Source: Nitrososphaerota archaeon (GTDB lineage: Archaea > Thermoproteota > Nitrososphaeria > Conexivisphaerales > UBA164). From it: 41,730 bases of DNA. Location: NCBI GenBank assembly GCA_029786595.1, contig JAFLXO010000002.1, forward strand, positions 20,281-62,010, written 5' to 3'. How positions within the stretch are numbered: position 1 is the first letter of the stretch; each line of letters opens with the position of its first letter. Positions 17,001-25,692 of the stretch are shown here, piece by piece. The notes under the pieces are model-generated. The model made no database searches and was not told the origin of the DNA. It was given only the letters and a program-made list of their open reading frames with translations. A program made the position numbers and the translations under genes.

Positions 17001-18326
17001 ATGCAAGGACAGGATGTTAAAAGGCAATATGACCACTTGTTTGAGCTCCTAAAGGAACACCAGAAATGGATTAGTGAATCGATAACGCTGATAGCTTCGG
17101 AGAACGTGCCGAGCCCAGCGGTAAGGGAGGCCATTCTCTCCGACTTTGGTAATAGGTATGCAGAGGGATGGCCGGGAGAACGCGTATACGCCGGATGCAA
17201 ATACATAGATCAGGTTGAAATAGCTGCGCAGAACCTGGGCAAGGAGCTATTCGGGGCAGAGTTTGTTGATGTTAGGCCCATAGCGGGCGTTAATTCAAAT
17301 TTAGTTATATATACGGCGTTCACCGATCCTGGAGATCGTATCCTCTCACTTTCCATTCCGAACGGCGGCCATATAACATATGGCAAGAAAGAGCTTGGGG
17401 GTACGGCCGGGGCTGTTCACGGCCTGGTCGTAGAAAATATTCCATTCGACGACGAAGAAATGAATATAGATGTTGACAGGACAAAGCAGAAGATAGAATC
17501 GATGATCAAGGAGGGAAAGAAACCGAAGATGATCGTTTTTGGCGGCTCGGTCTTTCTGTTTCCGCACCCACTTAAGGAGCTATCAGATTACCTGAAGTCG
17601 AACGAAATTCTTACGATGTATGATGGGGCGCACGTCCTCGGATTGATAGCGGGAGGCCAATTCCAGGACCCACTTAGGGAGGGGGCTGATTTTATGACTG
17701 GGAGCACCCATAAAACCTTGCCAGGCCCTCAGGGTGGGATCGTGGTTAGCTTCAACAAGTTCTCGGACAAGATCAAGGGATCGGTATTTCCAAGCAATAC
17801 CTCCAACCACCATTTACACCATATGGCCGCTAAGGCCGTAGTCTTTGCAGAGATGCTTGCATTTGGCAAGGATTATGCTACCAATGTGATCAGGAACGCC
17901 CAATCGCTTGCCGAGGCACTGTCCGCCAGAGGCCTGAAGGTGATCGGAGGAAGAAATGGATTTACGAAATCACACCAGGTTTTGGTTGATGTAACTGCCC
18001 AAGGCGGAGGATGGGGGGTTGAAAGGGAACTTGAGGATGCAAACATCATCCTGAATAGGAACATGATACCTAGCGATATAAAGGAGGGAAGGCACTTTAA
18101 GGACCCTGGGGGAATAAGGATGGGCACTCAGGAACTGACCAGGCTGGGCATGGGACGGTCAGAAATGGAATATATAGGCGATCTGATATATAGGATTGTA
18201 GTAAAAAAGGATGATCATGAAAGGATAAGGTCAGAGATAAGCGCGCTTAAAGGGAAGTTCCCAAAGGTGAGCTATGCATTCGATAACCAGCAAGATGCAT
18301 ATTCATATATAACGCTGAGAAGATAG
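17001..18326 (+). CDS. glyA: Serine hydroxymethyltransferase
   Basis: PLP enzyme interconverting serine and glycine with a one-carbon carrier (folate or a modified pterin). 441 residues. LIASENVPSPAVREA opens the fold; RYAEGWPGERVYAGC and TGSTHKTLPGPQGG are family signatures, and K238 in STHKT is the PLP lysine. The archaeal form has the short version of several loops. TATA-like box 26 bases upstream of the ATG. It converges with the DP2-like gene about 80 bases away; that gap holds nothing recognisable. Confidence 0.95.
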   Translation: MQGQDVKRQYDHLFELLKEHQKWISESITLIASENVPSPAVREAILSDFGNRYAEGWPGERVYAGCKYIDQVEIAAQNLGKELFGAEFVDVRPIAGVNSNLVIYTAFTDPGDRILSLSIPNGGHITYGKKELGGTAGAVHGLVVENIPFDDEEMNIDVDRTKQKIESMIKEGKKPKMIVFGGSVFLFPHPLKELSDYLKSNEILTMYDGAHVLGLIAGGQFQDPLREGADFMTGSTHKTLPGPQGGIVVSFNKFSDKIKGSVFPSNTSNHHLHHMAAKAVVFAEMLAFGKDYATNVIRNAQSLAEALSARGLKVIGGRNGFTKSHQVLVDVTAQGGGWGVERELEDANIILNRNMIPSDIKEGRHFKDPGGIRMGTQELTRLGMGRSEMEYIGDLIYRIVVKKDDHERIRSEISALKGKFPKVSYAFDNQQDAYSYITLRR

Positions 18327-18406
18327 GGAGAGCGTTCCAATTCTAAATATAGCCATCAACAGCGAAAATCGATGGCCCAGCTCATATGGCCGAGCGATAC
18401 GCACGT

Positions 18407-20908
18407 TCAGGTGTACTCAGAAAGTGAAAACTGCTTCTTTGACTTGACTAGCGACCTAAGCGCTTCTATGCTTATGTTTAGTTCATCTAGGGTGCCGCCC
18501 TCTAATTTACCGGTCAGGAGATTGGCCTTGTTGATTATGGATTTGAGCTTTTCGATCGAATATGAAGGCTCAAGCTTGCCTCCGCATACAGCGCACACAT
18601 TTCTCAGTCCAGCAACGCCTGCTGGTGCGCCGCATGACGCACAGATCAGCCCCCATGTGGATAGAAGCTGCTCCAGACCGCTAAGGAGCGGTAATACGAC
18701 CTCCCTCACCACTACATTTAAGCGGTTATCAGGGGTAGCCGCCATCCTATTTATAGCGTCAAGCTGTAACCCGGCTAAATAGAACGGGTCATCAATCTGT
18801 TCTGCATTGAGAAGGTTGCGCGGCCTGCCGACGTTAATTGAAACCATAGACGGATGAGATACGGCTGGATGCTTGAATAAAACCAGCTTTCGTTCAGGGT
18901 GTACATATAGGCCCGAAAAGTTCAAAAGGAGATCGCCAAGCAGAATTATATTTACGGAGAGGCTAGGCGCTGCCCTGTTGATTGTAAAAACCCATTCGTC
19001 CCTAGCAAGGCCTGACTCTCCATGAAGTATTCCAACGACTCTGCCCAATAATCCAATTCGTGAGCCGGCATCCAGTCCAACTATCGATCGGCCCAATAAA
19101 TCGCTTACCGATTGTAATTTGTAGTATGGCTCCAGCCCATACACTCTCTCCAGCTCATCATCTATGTACCTAGAGGCTTCCAGGAGCGCGTTCGCCGCCC
19201 TTACAGGTAACATTATTTCGTCGACCTTCAGTGCCTGGCCAGATTTATTAGAATATGCCACCATCATATTCCTATCCCAACTGTCTGTAGCCAGTTGCAC
19301 ATCTACCTTGACAGTAACTATCCCCGTCCTTTGCGCCATCAGTGAGTGGTACTGTCTAACCAGCGCCTTGCCCAAATTCTCCAGCTCGGTATTATCTACG
19401 GGCGTAATCCCCTTTAGGGGTTCCAATGGCTTTAGAGAGACCCTATGCGACTCATATTGTAACAGAGGGCGTACAGAAATTTCGTTGCTATATTCTCGTA
19501 CCGTCAAATGACCACAGTCAGGGCAGGTGGCAGAAGTGAGGCGTTTTTTACAATATGCACAGGTATATACCGCTTCCGTGATCTCCCCACATGTGGGGCA
19601 AATTCGGTATGGTGTTTCAGTCATACAGTGAACGCAGTAGCGCAGAGGTGATCTGACGACAACCCTGTCATCATCCAACAGGTTTCCGTTCATTGAAGGA
19701 AATATTCCGTGGGCCGTCTTAACCGGCTTGGCTTTGTTTAGTTTTAATGGTATTACAAGGGTTACCGGCTGACCTGCAGAGACCATTTTAAATCCACAAC
19801 CAGTTTCAAGGGCATCCAAGGAGGTCAAGCCTTTGATATCAAGCCCCTCAAGTATGCTGGCCAAGACTTCACCGGGATATCCACCCACCAATAGCGCTCC
19901 ATTTTCATATCCGGTCAGGATACCCATATCTGTTAACGCGCTGCTGGCCACAGCCCTAAAATGCGCAGTTCCATCGAGGATTCCAATAAATCCCTCTTTC
20001 AACGATCTCAGCTCGTCAAAGGAAAGCGTATGCAGTGGCAGTGAAAAGTTTGGATGCAGGAAGCCGCTAGTTCTTGCCTGTTCAAGCGCTTGATTTACAT
20101 TCATAGGCACGCTAGTGAATTTATAACTGTAGTTGAACAGCCCCCTCTCCATCATCGCGTCAAGCACCCACGATGGCGCGAGAAGTTCACCCATATCAAG
20201 CAGTTTAGGTCTGGCGGCATCAGCAGCCGTAGGGTTGGTGCTAGGCAGCGTGCTTGGCGGAGCTACCTCGTCGGAAAAATACAGGAATAATCTTTCTCCC
20301 AGCCCCGTTATATGGCACGCATAGGATGTAGATGATAAGCCATACAATTCGGCTGCGGCCTGATGTGCGATTATCATACGGGAGAATTGCGACCCCTGAT
20401 AGAAGCGAAGGCGAAAACTGCCTCCAGTAAAGCCCATCTTAAGGAACAGCGCTGGTGTATTGATACCATTAACATGATGTTGAAACTCTTGGCCTGCTGC
20501 ATCACACCCATAGCCTGCGCCTGTTGGTCCTCCAATTGAAGATGTTGTATAGCCGCTGGCTACAAGCGCTGAGTTTGTAATCGTCATTATGTGTTCTGCC
20601 ATAGCTCGGTTGGTGCTGTACTTCCGAACATTGGCGCTTTCAATTACAGCCGAATGTCCATTGAAGCTGATAATCCGAGGGGGGATTCGGTAATATTCTG
20701 AAGCAAAATACAAGCGCAGTGCATGGCCAAGGCGTTCTCCCTTGTACACGCCTGACTGGAGGTCCATGGTACTGGGGACCTTGTCAAACCGCATAGCTCT
20801 GGATGCGCGCTCAAGTAGTTCCACTGGGGTTTTCCTTATTACTATGCCGCGGTTATCGGGGTCCAGCCTTTTACTTCTTATCGAATTTACCAGCTCACTT
20901 AGTTTCAC
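18407..20908 (-). CDS. DP2-like protein: shortened, apparently inactivated PolD large-subunit paralogue
   Basis: 833 residues. Several blocks align in order with recalled DP2 (large subunit of archaeal DNA polymerase D) sequences: GGSFRLRFYQGSQFS (162-176); a double zinc module with C425/C428, C437/C440, C450/C453, C462/C465; YIDDELERVYGLEPYY (581-596); DLLGRSIVGL with IGLLGRVVGI; LLGDLLLNFSGLYV (656-669); and a final zinc module C756/C759, C772/C775. Just before LLGDLLLNFS, DP2 carries the catalytic NCDGDED; here residues 644-652 read NRAAPSLSV, so the metal-binding aspartates are missing. The GRPEKAK motif before the first zinc module is also degenerate. Full-length DP2 is usually well over 1,000 residues. 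The start is GTG at 20908. Polymerase activity is unlikely; a structural or regulatory role is inference. Confidence 0.8.
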   Translation of the reverse strand: MKLSELVNSIRSKRLDPDNRGIVIRKTPVELLERASRAMRFDKVPSTMDLQSGVYKGERLGHALRLYFASEYYRIPPRIISFNGHSAVIESANVRKYSTNRAMAEHIMTITNSALVASGYTTSSIGGPTGAGYGCDAAGQEFQHHVNGINTPALFLKMGFTGGSFRLRFYQGSQFSRMIIAHQAAAELYGLSSTSYACHITGLGERLFLYFSDEVAPPSTLPSTNPTAADAARPKLLDMGELLAPSWVLDAMMERGLFNYSYKFTSVPMNVNQALEQARTSGFLHPNFSLPLHTLSFDELRSLKEGFIGILDGTAHFRAVASSALTDMGILTGYENGALLVGGYPGEVLASILEGLDIKGLTSLDALETGCGFKMVSAGQPVTLVIPLKLNKAKPVKTAHGIFPSMNGNLLDDDRVVVRSPLRYCVHCMTETPYRICPTCGEITEAVYTCAYCKKRLTSATCPDCGHLTVREYSNEISVRPLLQYESHRVSLKPLEPLKGITPVDNTELENLGKALVRQYHSLMAQRTGIVTVKVDVQLATDSWDRNMMVAYSNKSGQALKVDEIMLPVRAANALLEASRYIDDELERVYGLEPYYKLQSVSDLLGRSIVGLDAGSRIGLLGRVVGILHGESGLARDEWVFTINRAAPSLSVNIILLGDLLLNFSGLYVHPERKLVLFKHPAVSHPSMVSINVGRPRNLLNAEQIDDPFYLAGLQLDAINRMAATPDNRLNVVVREVVLPLLSGLEQLLSTWGLICASCGAPAGVAGLRNVCAVCGGKLEPSYSIEKLKSIINKANLLTGKLEGGTLDELNISIEALRSLVKSKKQFSLSEYT

Positions 20909-21031
20909 TCGGACCCCCTCTGCACGGTAAGGTTCTTCAGATATTTAACATATACATTTACGGCATATGGCGCCCTGCCATGGTCCAAAAAATCCCAAAT
21001 GGTTAAATTAAAGCTGAACCCCACATCAGGC

Positions 21032-22174
21032 ATGACCTCAGAGGTGGCCATAGGAGGAGGAAGTGTGGCAGGACTATCGGCTGCCAGGGTAGCCGCGGCA
21101 TTGGGCATTGACGTTGAGGTAATTGAAAACGACATGGAAATAGGGATGCCGGAAAAGTGTGGCGGTCTAATTTCGGTTGATGGCCTTACCAAGCTAGGCA
21201 TACCCCCTACAAGAAAGATCCTCCTTAATACTATCAGTGAAGGAAAGGTCGTGTTGTCTGATACATCAAGCTATGAATTTGATCTGAAGAAGGCTGGTCT
21301 AGTGGTTCTTAATAGAAACGAGTTTGATAAGGAGTTGGCGTCGCTGGCTGTAAGGGCAGGCGCAAGGATTTCCATAGGTGAAAGGATTGAAAGCGTACAG
21401 ATGGAAGATGAAGGCGTAACGATAAGAACCAACAAGAGGCAGACGTCATCCAAGTTGATGATAAACGCCATGGGTGCCGGTTATTACCCCAATAAACGAG
21501 GGCTTATCCCTGCATTTCAAAATCTGATCGCTGTAAAGGATGGGTTTTATGATGGGATTCTAGTGTTTATAGATAAGGTCAAGATTGGAGATTTCTTCGG
21601 ATGGTATATACCGCTGGATGATGGTTTTGCGAAGATAGGTGCCGGAGGCCGAACTGGCGGCCAGGAGGCTGACCGTTACTTTGAGTCCGCACTTCAAGCA
21701 CTGGGGATCAGATATCAGGTGATCAAGCGTATAAACGCGTCACTGGTGGTGGGCGGATACGTGAGACGGGACGGAGGGAGGATTTTACCAGTTGGTGATG
21801 CGGCAGGGCAGACCAAGCCCACTACAGCTGGAGGGATAATTACAGGGGGCGTGGGTGGTGCCATAGCAGGTAGATTGGCCCGTGATGCTCTCGAAAAAGG
21901 GGACTTTAATGGTTATACCACCCTTTATGATGATGCATATGGAAAAGAACTGGCTAGACAGGTTACTCTTGCGCAAGTGTATAAGATGTTGAATGATAAG
22001 CAATTGAAGGGTTTGATGGACCTAATCAAGGATGAAGACATAGAAATGGATTCTGCGGACTTCGATTTCCATTCTTATATTATAAGGAAGGTTTTGACCA
22101 GTAAGGTTGGGGCTTCGCTCATTTCCTCTATAATACCGAGATTGGCCATCGCCAGGCTCAAAGGGCTCTTCTGA
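21032..22174 (+). CDS. Geranylgeranyl reductase family FAD-dependent oxidoreductase
   Basis: About 380 residues. The N-terminus has the FAD dinucleotide fold (GGGSVAGLSAARVAAALG) right after the start, then EKCGGLIS, typical of digeranylgeranylglycerophospholipid reductases, and the second FAD motif GDAAGQTKPTTAGGI. The likely role is saturation of isoprenoid chains of archaeal membrane lipids, although several paralogues act on other isoprenoids. The frame is open back to 20999, but TTAAATTAAA at 21003-21012 is centred about 25 bases before the ATG at 21032, so I use that start. It diverges from the DP2-like gene. Confidence 0.87.
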   Translation: MTSEVAIGGGSVAGLSAARVAAALGIDVEVIENDMEIGMPEKCGGLISVDGLTKLGIPPTRKILLNTISEGKVVLSDTSSYEFDLKKAGLVVLNRNEFDKELASLAVRAGARISIGERIESVQMEDEGVTIRTNKRQTSSKLMINAMGAGYYPNKRGLIPAFQNLIAVKDGFYDGILVFIDKVKIGDFFGWYIPLDDGFAKIGAGGRTGGQEADRYFESALQALGIRYQVIKRINASLVVGGYVRRDGGRILPVGDAAGQTKPTTAGGIITGGVGGAIAGRLARDALEKGDFNGYTTLYDDAYGKELARQVTLAQVYKMLNDKQLKGLMDLIKDEDIEMDSADFDFHSYIIRKVLTSKVGASLISSIIPRLAIARLKGLF

Positions 22175-22220
22175 AATAGATCGATTTTTATATGGGAATG
22201 CTGGAATAGAGGCGCAGGGA

Positions 22221-22523
22221 ATGCCGAAGAGTAAAGGCTACAGGAGAAAGACAAGGGCCCTCTTAACGCTGGAAAAGAGAAAGGGGTTATCCTATTTGCT
22301 GCAGAGTTATAACGTTGGGGATAAAGTCATAGTTAAACTGGATCCTACCCAACCAAAGGGAATGCCACACAGGAGGTTTAACGGCAGGGTAGGGGTAATA
22401 AATGAAGTAAGAAGGCGCTCCCTGGTGGTAGACGTCCAAGTTGGCAAGAAGCTCAAACAGTTAATGGTCAGGCTGGAACATGTAAAACCTTTACGTGGTG
22501 AAGAAATGGTTGCCAAAGGTTAA
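22221..22523 (+). CDS. rpl21e: 50S ribosomal protein L21e
   Basis: 100 residues, the standard length. The N-terminus SKGYRRKTRALL and the core YNVGDKVIVKLDP with MPHRRFNGRVG are diagnostic of L21e (eL21), a large-subunit protein shared by archaea and eukaryotes. A TATA-like TTTTTATA lies near 22183-22190. The rpoF gene starts inside its 3' end with a 29-base overlap. Confidence 0.95.
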   Translation: MPKSKGYRRKTRALLTLEKRKGLSYLLQSYNVGDKVIVKLDPTQPKGMPHRRFNGRVGVINEVRRRSLVVDVQVGKKLKQLMVRLEHVKPLRGEEMVAKG

Positions 22524-22836
22524 AAGCGCCAGAAAGATCACCATCCATGAGGCAAAGGATTTGCTCTTGCAGATAAAGAGCGAATCCATGGATCAGATTC
22601 AACAGAAGACGGCCGGCTATATAAGCGAATTTTCGACTATAGATGGTAAAAGGGGAAGGGACCTCGTCAATAGGATCGTAACTGAGTGTTCTCTTGAAGA
22701 GGACTTGGCCATTCAACTTGTCAACATAATGCCCAAGACCATGGAAGAAGTGAGGGCGCTTCTGGTGGGCTGGAAGAAGTTGTTGACATCCGATGTTGTA
22801 GCGAAGATCGTATCTATATTACAATCAAAGGCATAA
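22495..22836 (+). CDS. rpoF: DNA-directed RNA polymerase subunit F (Rpb4 homologue)
   Basis: 113 residues. RKITIHEAKDLL, then RGRDLVNRIVTECSLEEDLAIQLVNIMPKT and an HRDC-like tail match archaeal RpoF, which pairs with RpoE to form the polymerase stalk. Starts with GTG at 22495 inside the L21e gene (29-base overlap), so translation is coupled. L21e-RpoF-DUF655 is a common archaeal gene order. After its stop, about 200 bases carry no gene that I can support. Confidence 0.93.
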   Translation: MVKKWLPKVKSARKITIHEAKDLLLQIKSESMDQIQQKTAGYISEFSTIDGKRGRDLVNRIVTECSLEEDLAIQLVNIMPKTMEEVRALLVGWKKLLTSDVVAKIVSILQSKA

Positions 22837-23040
22837 TTTAGGCGTCCGATTAATGTATCATTTAATCCAGGTGATGGTTTCCATGATTTCGTACAACATG
22901 TAATTTTAAATGGATTGCCCACGATCGTAGGTGTGTTCTAACAAATGGTCCTAGGTTTAACCACTTCATGATGGGCTTTAATCCGCGAGGTTTTCAATTG
23001 AAATGTTTTTATAACCCATCACCTAAAACGCTACCGATTG

Positions 23041-23601
23041 ATGTTGCAAGGAGAAACCCAGAAGAGATACGAAACATACGGCTATGTATTGGATTTCAGG
23101 CAAAACTCCGTATCCAAGATACTTAAGAATAGGGGCGGTACGGTTGTAGAAGCCTTAGGGGGAGAATTTTTCATGATCCTTGAACTTCTGGCTAATCCGA
23201 ACACGACCTTTGGAATTCAAGAAAAGGTATATATCAGCAAGGAAAGGCGTACCAAGATCGCGAGCGTTCTGGGACGAATGAAGTACAGCGATCTATCATC
23301 TGTGGCCAAGAATGAGCTACCGGCCGCAGTGGAAAGATCTGTGATGGACAACGAGGCTAGGTTCGTGGCCTTTTTCAACCAGTCACAACCCATAACGCCC
23401 AGGCTTAACGCCCTAGAGCTTATACCGGGCATAGGTAAAACGCTTATGCGACAGATGCTCGAGGAAAGAGAAAAGAAGCCGTTCGCCAGCTTCGAAGATA
23501 TACAGAAGAGAATAGGGCTAAAGGACCCCGGCAGGAGGGTAACCGAAAGAGTTCTTAGTGAGATCATCTCAGAACAGCAGGTCTATCTATTTGTACGATA
23601 G
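23041..23601 (+). CDS. DUF655 family helix-hairpin-helix protein
   Basis: About 187 residues. An N-terminal OB-like part starts RYETYGYVLDF; the C-terminal part has a helix-hairpin-helix, LELIPGIGKTLMRQMLEER, that would bind nucleic acid nonspecifically. This matches archaeal DUF655, normally encoded beside L21e and RpoF and often followed by KsgA, suggesting a link to RNA or ribosome metabolism. KsgA is absent here; thiL follows instead. I chose the ATG at 23041 over the adjoining TTG; TTTTTATAA at 23006-23014 lies about 30 bases upstream. Confidence 0.9.
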   Translation: MLQGETQKRYETYGYVLDFRQNSVSKILKNRGGTVVEALGGEFFMILELLANPNTTFGIQEKVYISKERRTKIASVLGRMKYSDLSSVAKNELPAAVERSVMDNEARFVAFFNQSQPITPRLNALELIPGIGKTLMRQMLEEREKKPFASFEDIQKRIGLKDPGRRVTERVLSEIISEQQVYLFVR

Positions 23602-23617
23602 GTCTGGATGAACGTAA

Positions 23618-24583
23618 TTGGATGAAAAGGACATCATAAATTACATAAGGAGTGTATTCGGCAAAAATTTATCGTTCGAACTCAATGATGATGTAGCTTA
23701 CGTAAATGATGGCGATGGATTTCTAGTGCTTAAGGTGGACATGCTGGTGGGCTCTACCGATGTCCCCCCCAGCATGACCCCCCAACAGATAGGGAGGAAG
23801 GCGCTAGTGGCGGCGGTTTCTGACTTTGCGGCCAAGGGGGTGTCACCGGATGGCGCCCTGCTGTCCATAGGACTTCCACGGGGTTATAAGGAGGAGCTCA
23901 TAAAGGGGATCATAAATGGTTTCAAGGATGCCTCCATCGAGTTCGGTGTAGAGCTGCTTGGTGGAGATGTCAATGAGTCAAAGGACCTGGTGATCGATTG
24001 TGTGCTTTACGGCAGGGCGAAAAGGCGGGTCAGCAGGGGGGGAGCTAGACCCGGGGACCTGATATTTGTTACAGGCGAATTCGGGCCAAGCAAGGCCGGA
24101 CTGGACTTCCTTCTAAAGGGTTCCGGGTTACCAGATGGAAAAATGAAAGATGTATGTGTGCACGCCGCTCTGGAACAGAGCCCCCCGCTCCCTTTCGGAG
24201 TCCGGGCCGTAGAGGCAGGCCTTTTCACGTCTTCAATGGACTCGAGTGATGGCCTCGCTATAACCCTTCATGAGATGTCAAAACAAGGCCATGTAAAATA
24301 TATGATCGAAGAGCTTCCGATAGACCGTGCCATGGCCAACTTCCTCAGAAATTCCAACAATGATGTATATTCTGCCGTCTTCTACGGAGGTGAAGAATAT
24401 CAGATAGTGTTTACCTGCAACCCAGGTAGCTCAACTGCGCTCAGGGAAATAGCACGCTCACTAGGGATAACGCTTAGGCGCATAGGCCGAGTAGAGGAAG
24501 GGGAAGGCGTTTTCTTCTACGAGGGCCAAAGGTGGGTGCCAGTCCATGATATGGGGTGGGTGCACTTCGATTCAACTGTATAG
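23618..24583 (+). CDS. thiL: Thiamine-monophosphate kinase
   Basis: 321 residues, the normal ThiL length. It makes thiamine diphosphate from thiamine monophosphate and ATP. Motifs: NDDVAYVNDGDGFLVLKVDMLV (split across strands that bind Mg-ATP), RKALVAAVSDFAAKG, LLGGDVNES and FVTGEFGPSKAG; SMDSSDGLAITL supplies the C-terminal domain aspartates. The start is a TTG at 23618, 16 bases after the DUF655 stop, with no better in-frame codon. Its last 12 bases overlap the 3' end of the converging unknown gene. Confidence 0.93.
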   Translation: MDEKDIINYIRSVFGKNLSFELNDDVAYVNDGDGFLVLKVDMLVGSTDVPPSMTPQQIGRKALVAAVSDFAAKGVSPDGALLSIGLPRGYKEELIKGIINGFKDASIEFGVELLGGDVNESKDLVIDCVLYGRAKRRVSRGGARPGDLIFVTGEFGPSKAGLDFLLKGSGLPDGKMKDVCVHAALEQSPPLPFGVRAVEAGLFTSSMDSSDGLAITLHEMSKQGHVKYMIEELPIDRAMANFLRNSNNDVYSAVFYGGEEYQIVFTCNPGSSTALREIARSLGITLRRIGRVEEGEGVFFYEGQRWVPVHDMGWVHFDSTV

Positions 24584-25135
24584 CCCCTTAAGGGATTCCT
24601 CGATAGTTTCCAGCTTTAAACTGCCCTCCCTTAAAAGCTCTAAGGAGTAACCGCTAGTTTTTAACGTGGTCAACAGTTTCGGACCTCCCTCTGGCAAATC
24701 CATGACAACTGCATCTGGGTTCAGCTGAACGATGGCGTCATGCAGCTCCACCCTGGGGTCGATCTGGTATCCTGTGACAGCCTCTTTCAACATCATCATT
24801 AGGCTGCTGAAGCCGTGATGATTGATCAGGCTGAGCCCAAATCCTTCATACCCAGCCTCTGGATTCGAATCAACGACGGCCAACCCCCTATCTATGAATT
24901 TCTCAAGGAGAAACCTCGCAAGCTTATTGGAGGTATAGCCTTGCATAACCTTCACGTCATCGGTTAATATGATTGGCGGCGGCGTCAGACACCCCGCCTT
25001 AAGGGGCTTGAAGTTACTCCTTGCTAACCCAAAAATATACATTTCTCCGACGTTAAGTATTACAGAACCACCCAGGCTTAGTATCGATGAAACCCTGTAG
25101 AGGTCGTCCTTAGTACAGGAGAATATCAGCGTCAA
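24572..25135 (-). CDS. Conserved-looking protein of unknown function
   Basis: 187 residues, no family recognised. It looks soluble, alpha/beta, with no signal peptide or membrane helix. Visible features: two PP-rich turns (CLTPPPIILTDD), an NHHGFSSLM stretch, and VVMDLPEGGPKLL, which could be a phosphate- or nucleotide-binding turn. It follows the two RAM-domain genes by 27 bases on the same strand, so it may be the last gene of the lysine-related transcript. Its 3' end overlaps thiL by 12 bases in the convergent direction. Codon use looks normal for the region, which supports a real gene. Confidence 0.6.
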   Translation of the reverse strand: MTLIFSCTKDDLYRVSSILSLGGSVILNVGEMYIFGLARSNFKPLKAGCLTPPPIILTDDVKVMQGYTSNKLARFLLEKFIDRGLAVVDSNPEAGYEGFGLSLINHHGFSSLMMMLKEAVTGYQIDPRVELHDAIVQLNPDAVVMDLPEGGPKLLTTLKTSGYSLELLREGSLKLETIEESLKGLYS

Positions 25136-25162
25136 GCCTGCGATTTTTTCAATAACGCTGGA

Positions 25163-25387
25163 CTAGGCTTCCAGCAGCGTTTCTGTGCTCCTGATGCCTT
25201 CGATCTTGTTTATCTCGGCCGTTAGCCTTATCATCTCTTCATAGTTGATGGCCCCTATGGATACAACCAGATCAAATCGCCCATAGACTATGAACGCATC
25301 CTTAACGCCGCTGATCTCCTTGATTGATTTGAGCGCTTCCCTAAGCTTTGTGGGTATGACCTTTATTAGCAAAGTTGCCTGGGGCAT
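25163..25387 (-). CDS. Stand-alone RAM (Lrp/AsnC ligand-binding) domain protein B
   Basis: 74 residues. The pattern TLLIKVIPTKLREALKSIKEI..GVKDAFIVYGRFDLVVSI is the beta-alpha-beta start of the RAM domain of Lrp/AsnC regulators, ending in the ETLLE strand. There is no DNA-binding helix-turn-helix. RAM domains assemble as dimers or octamers and bind amino acids between subunits. The gene abuts the first RAM gene at 25387 (one-base overlap), so the two products are probably made together and may form a heteromer. A role in sensing lysine, arginine or an intermediate is inferred from the lysK/lysX neighbours. Confidence 0.88.
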   Translation of the reverse strand: MPQATLLIKVIPTKLREALKSIKEISGVKDAFIVYGRFDLVVSIGAINYEEMIRLTAEINKIEGIRSTETLLEA

Positions 25388-25617
25388 TATTCCGTCACCT
25401 CGATAAGGGATTCTGTAAAGACCACTCCGCTCATCCTGCTCATCCTCATTATGCTGGAGCCCATCGATGATGGATCCTTTGCCGATACGTACGCAACTAC
25501 ATCAAAGCGTCCAAGCACTGGATAAGCGCTGGTAACACCTGCTATCTTCCTTATTTCATCCAGTACAGAAGCGTACCTTCCCCTTTCTGTCCTCATCAGG
25601 ACACAACCCTTGACCAT
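25387..25617 (-). CDS. Stand-alone RAM (Lrp/AsnC ligand-binding) domain protein A
   Basis: About 76 residues from the ATG at 25617 (open back to a GTG at 25632). VKGCVLMRTERGRYASVLDEI, VLGRFDVVAYVSAKD and VFTESLIEV follow the RAM-domain strand order, again with no helix-turn-helix. A TATA-like TTAAATATAG at 25644-25653 on the minus strand predicts transcription start near 25622, favouring the ATG and giving this gene pair its own promoter inside the lysine region. It overlaps its partner by one base. The two RAM proteins are clearly diverged from each other, so this is not a recent duplication. Confidence 0.85.
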   Translation of the reverse strand: MVKGCVLMRTERGRYASVLDEIRKIAGVTSAYPVLGRFDVVAYVSAKDPSSMGSSIMRMSRMSGVVFTESLIEVTE

Positions 25618-25692
25618 ATCTATCACGTTCACTAGGGAAGCTTCTATATTTAACTCTTATCAGCCATTTCAAGACCTTCCATTATCGGGGGC

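Noticed and set aside
18407-20908. Reading the large minus-strand protein as a normal, active PolD large subunit
   Set aside because: It is too short and the catalytic Asp motif before LLGDLLLNFS is missing, so it is called an inactivated paralogue instead.
22837-23037. Gap between rpoF and DUF655 considered as a small RNA or small gene
   Set aside because: I found no box C/D pair, tRNA fold or reading frame with codon bias; only the downstream TATA-like element is supportable.
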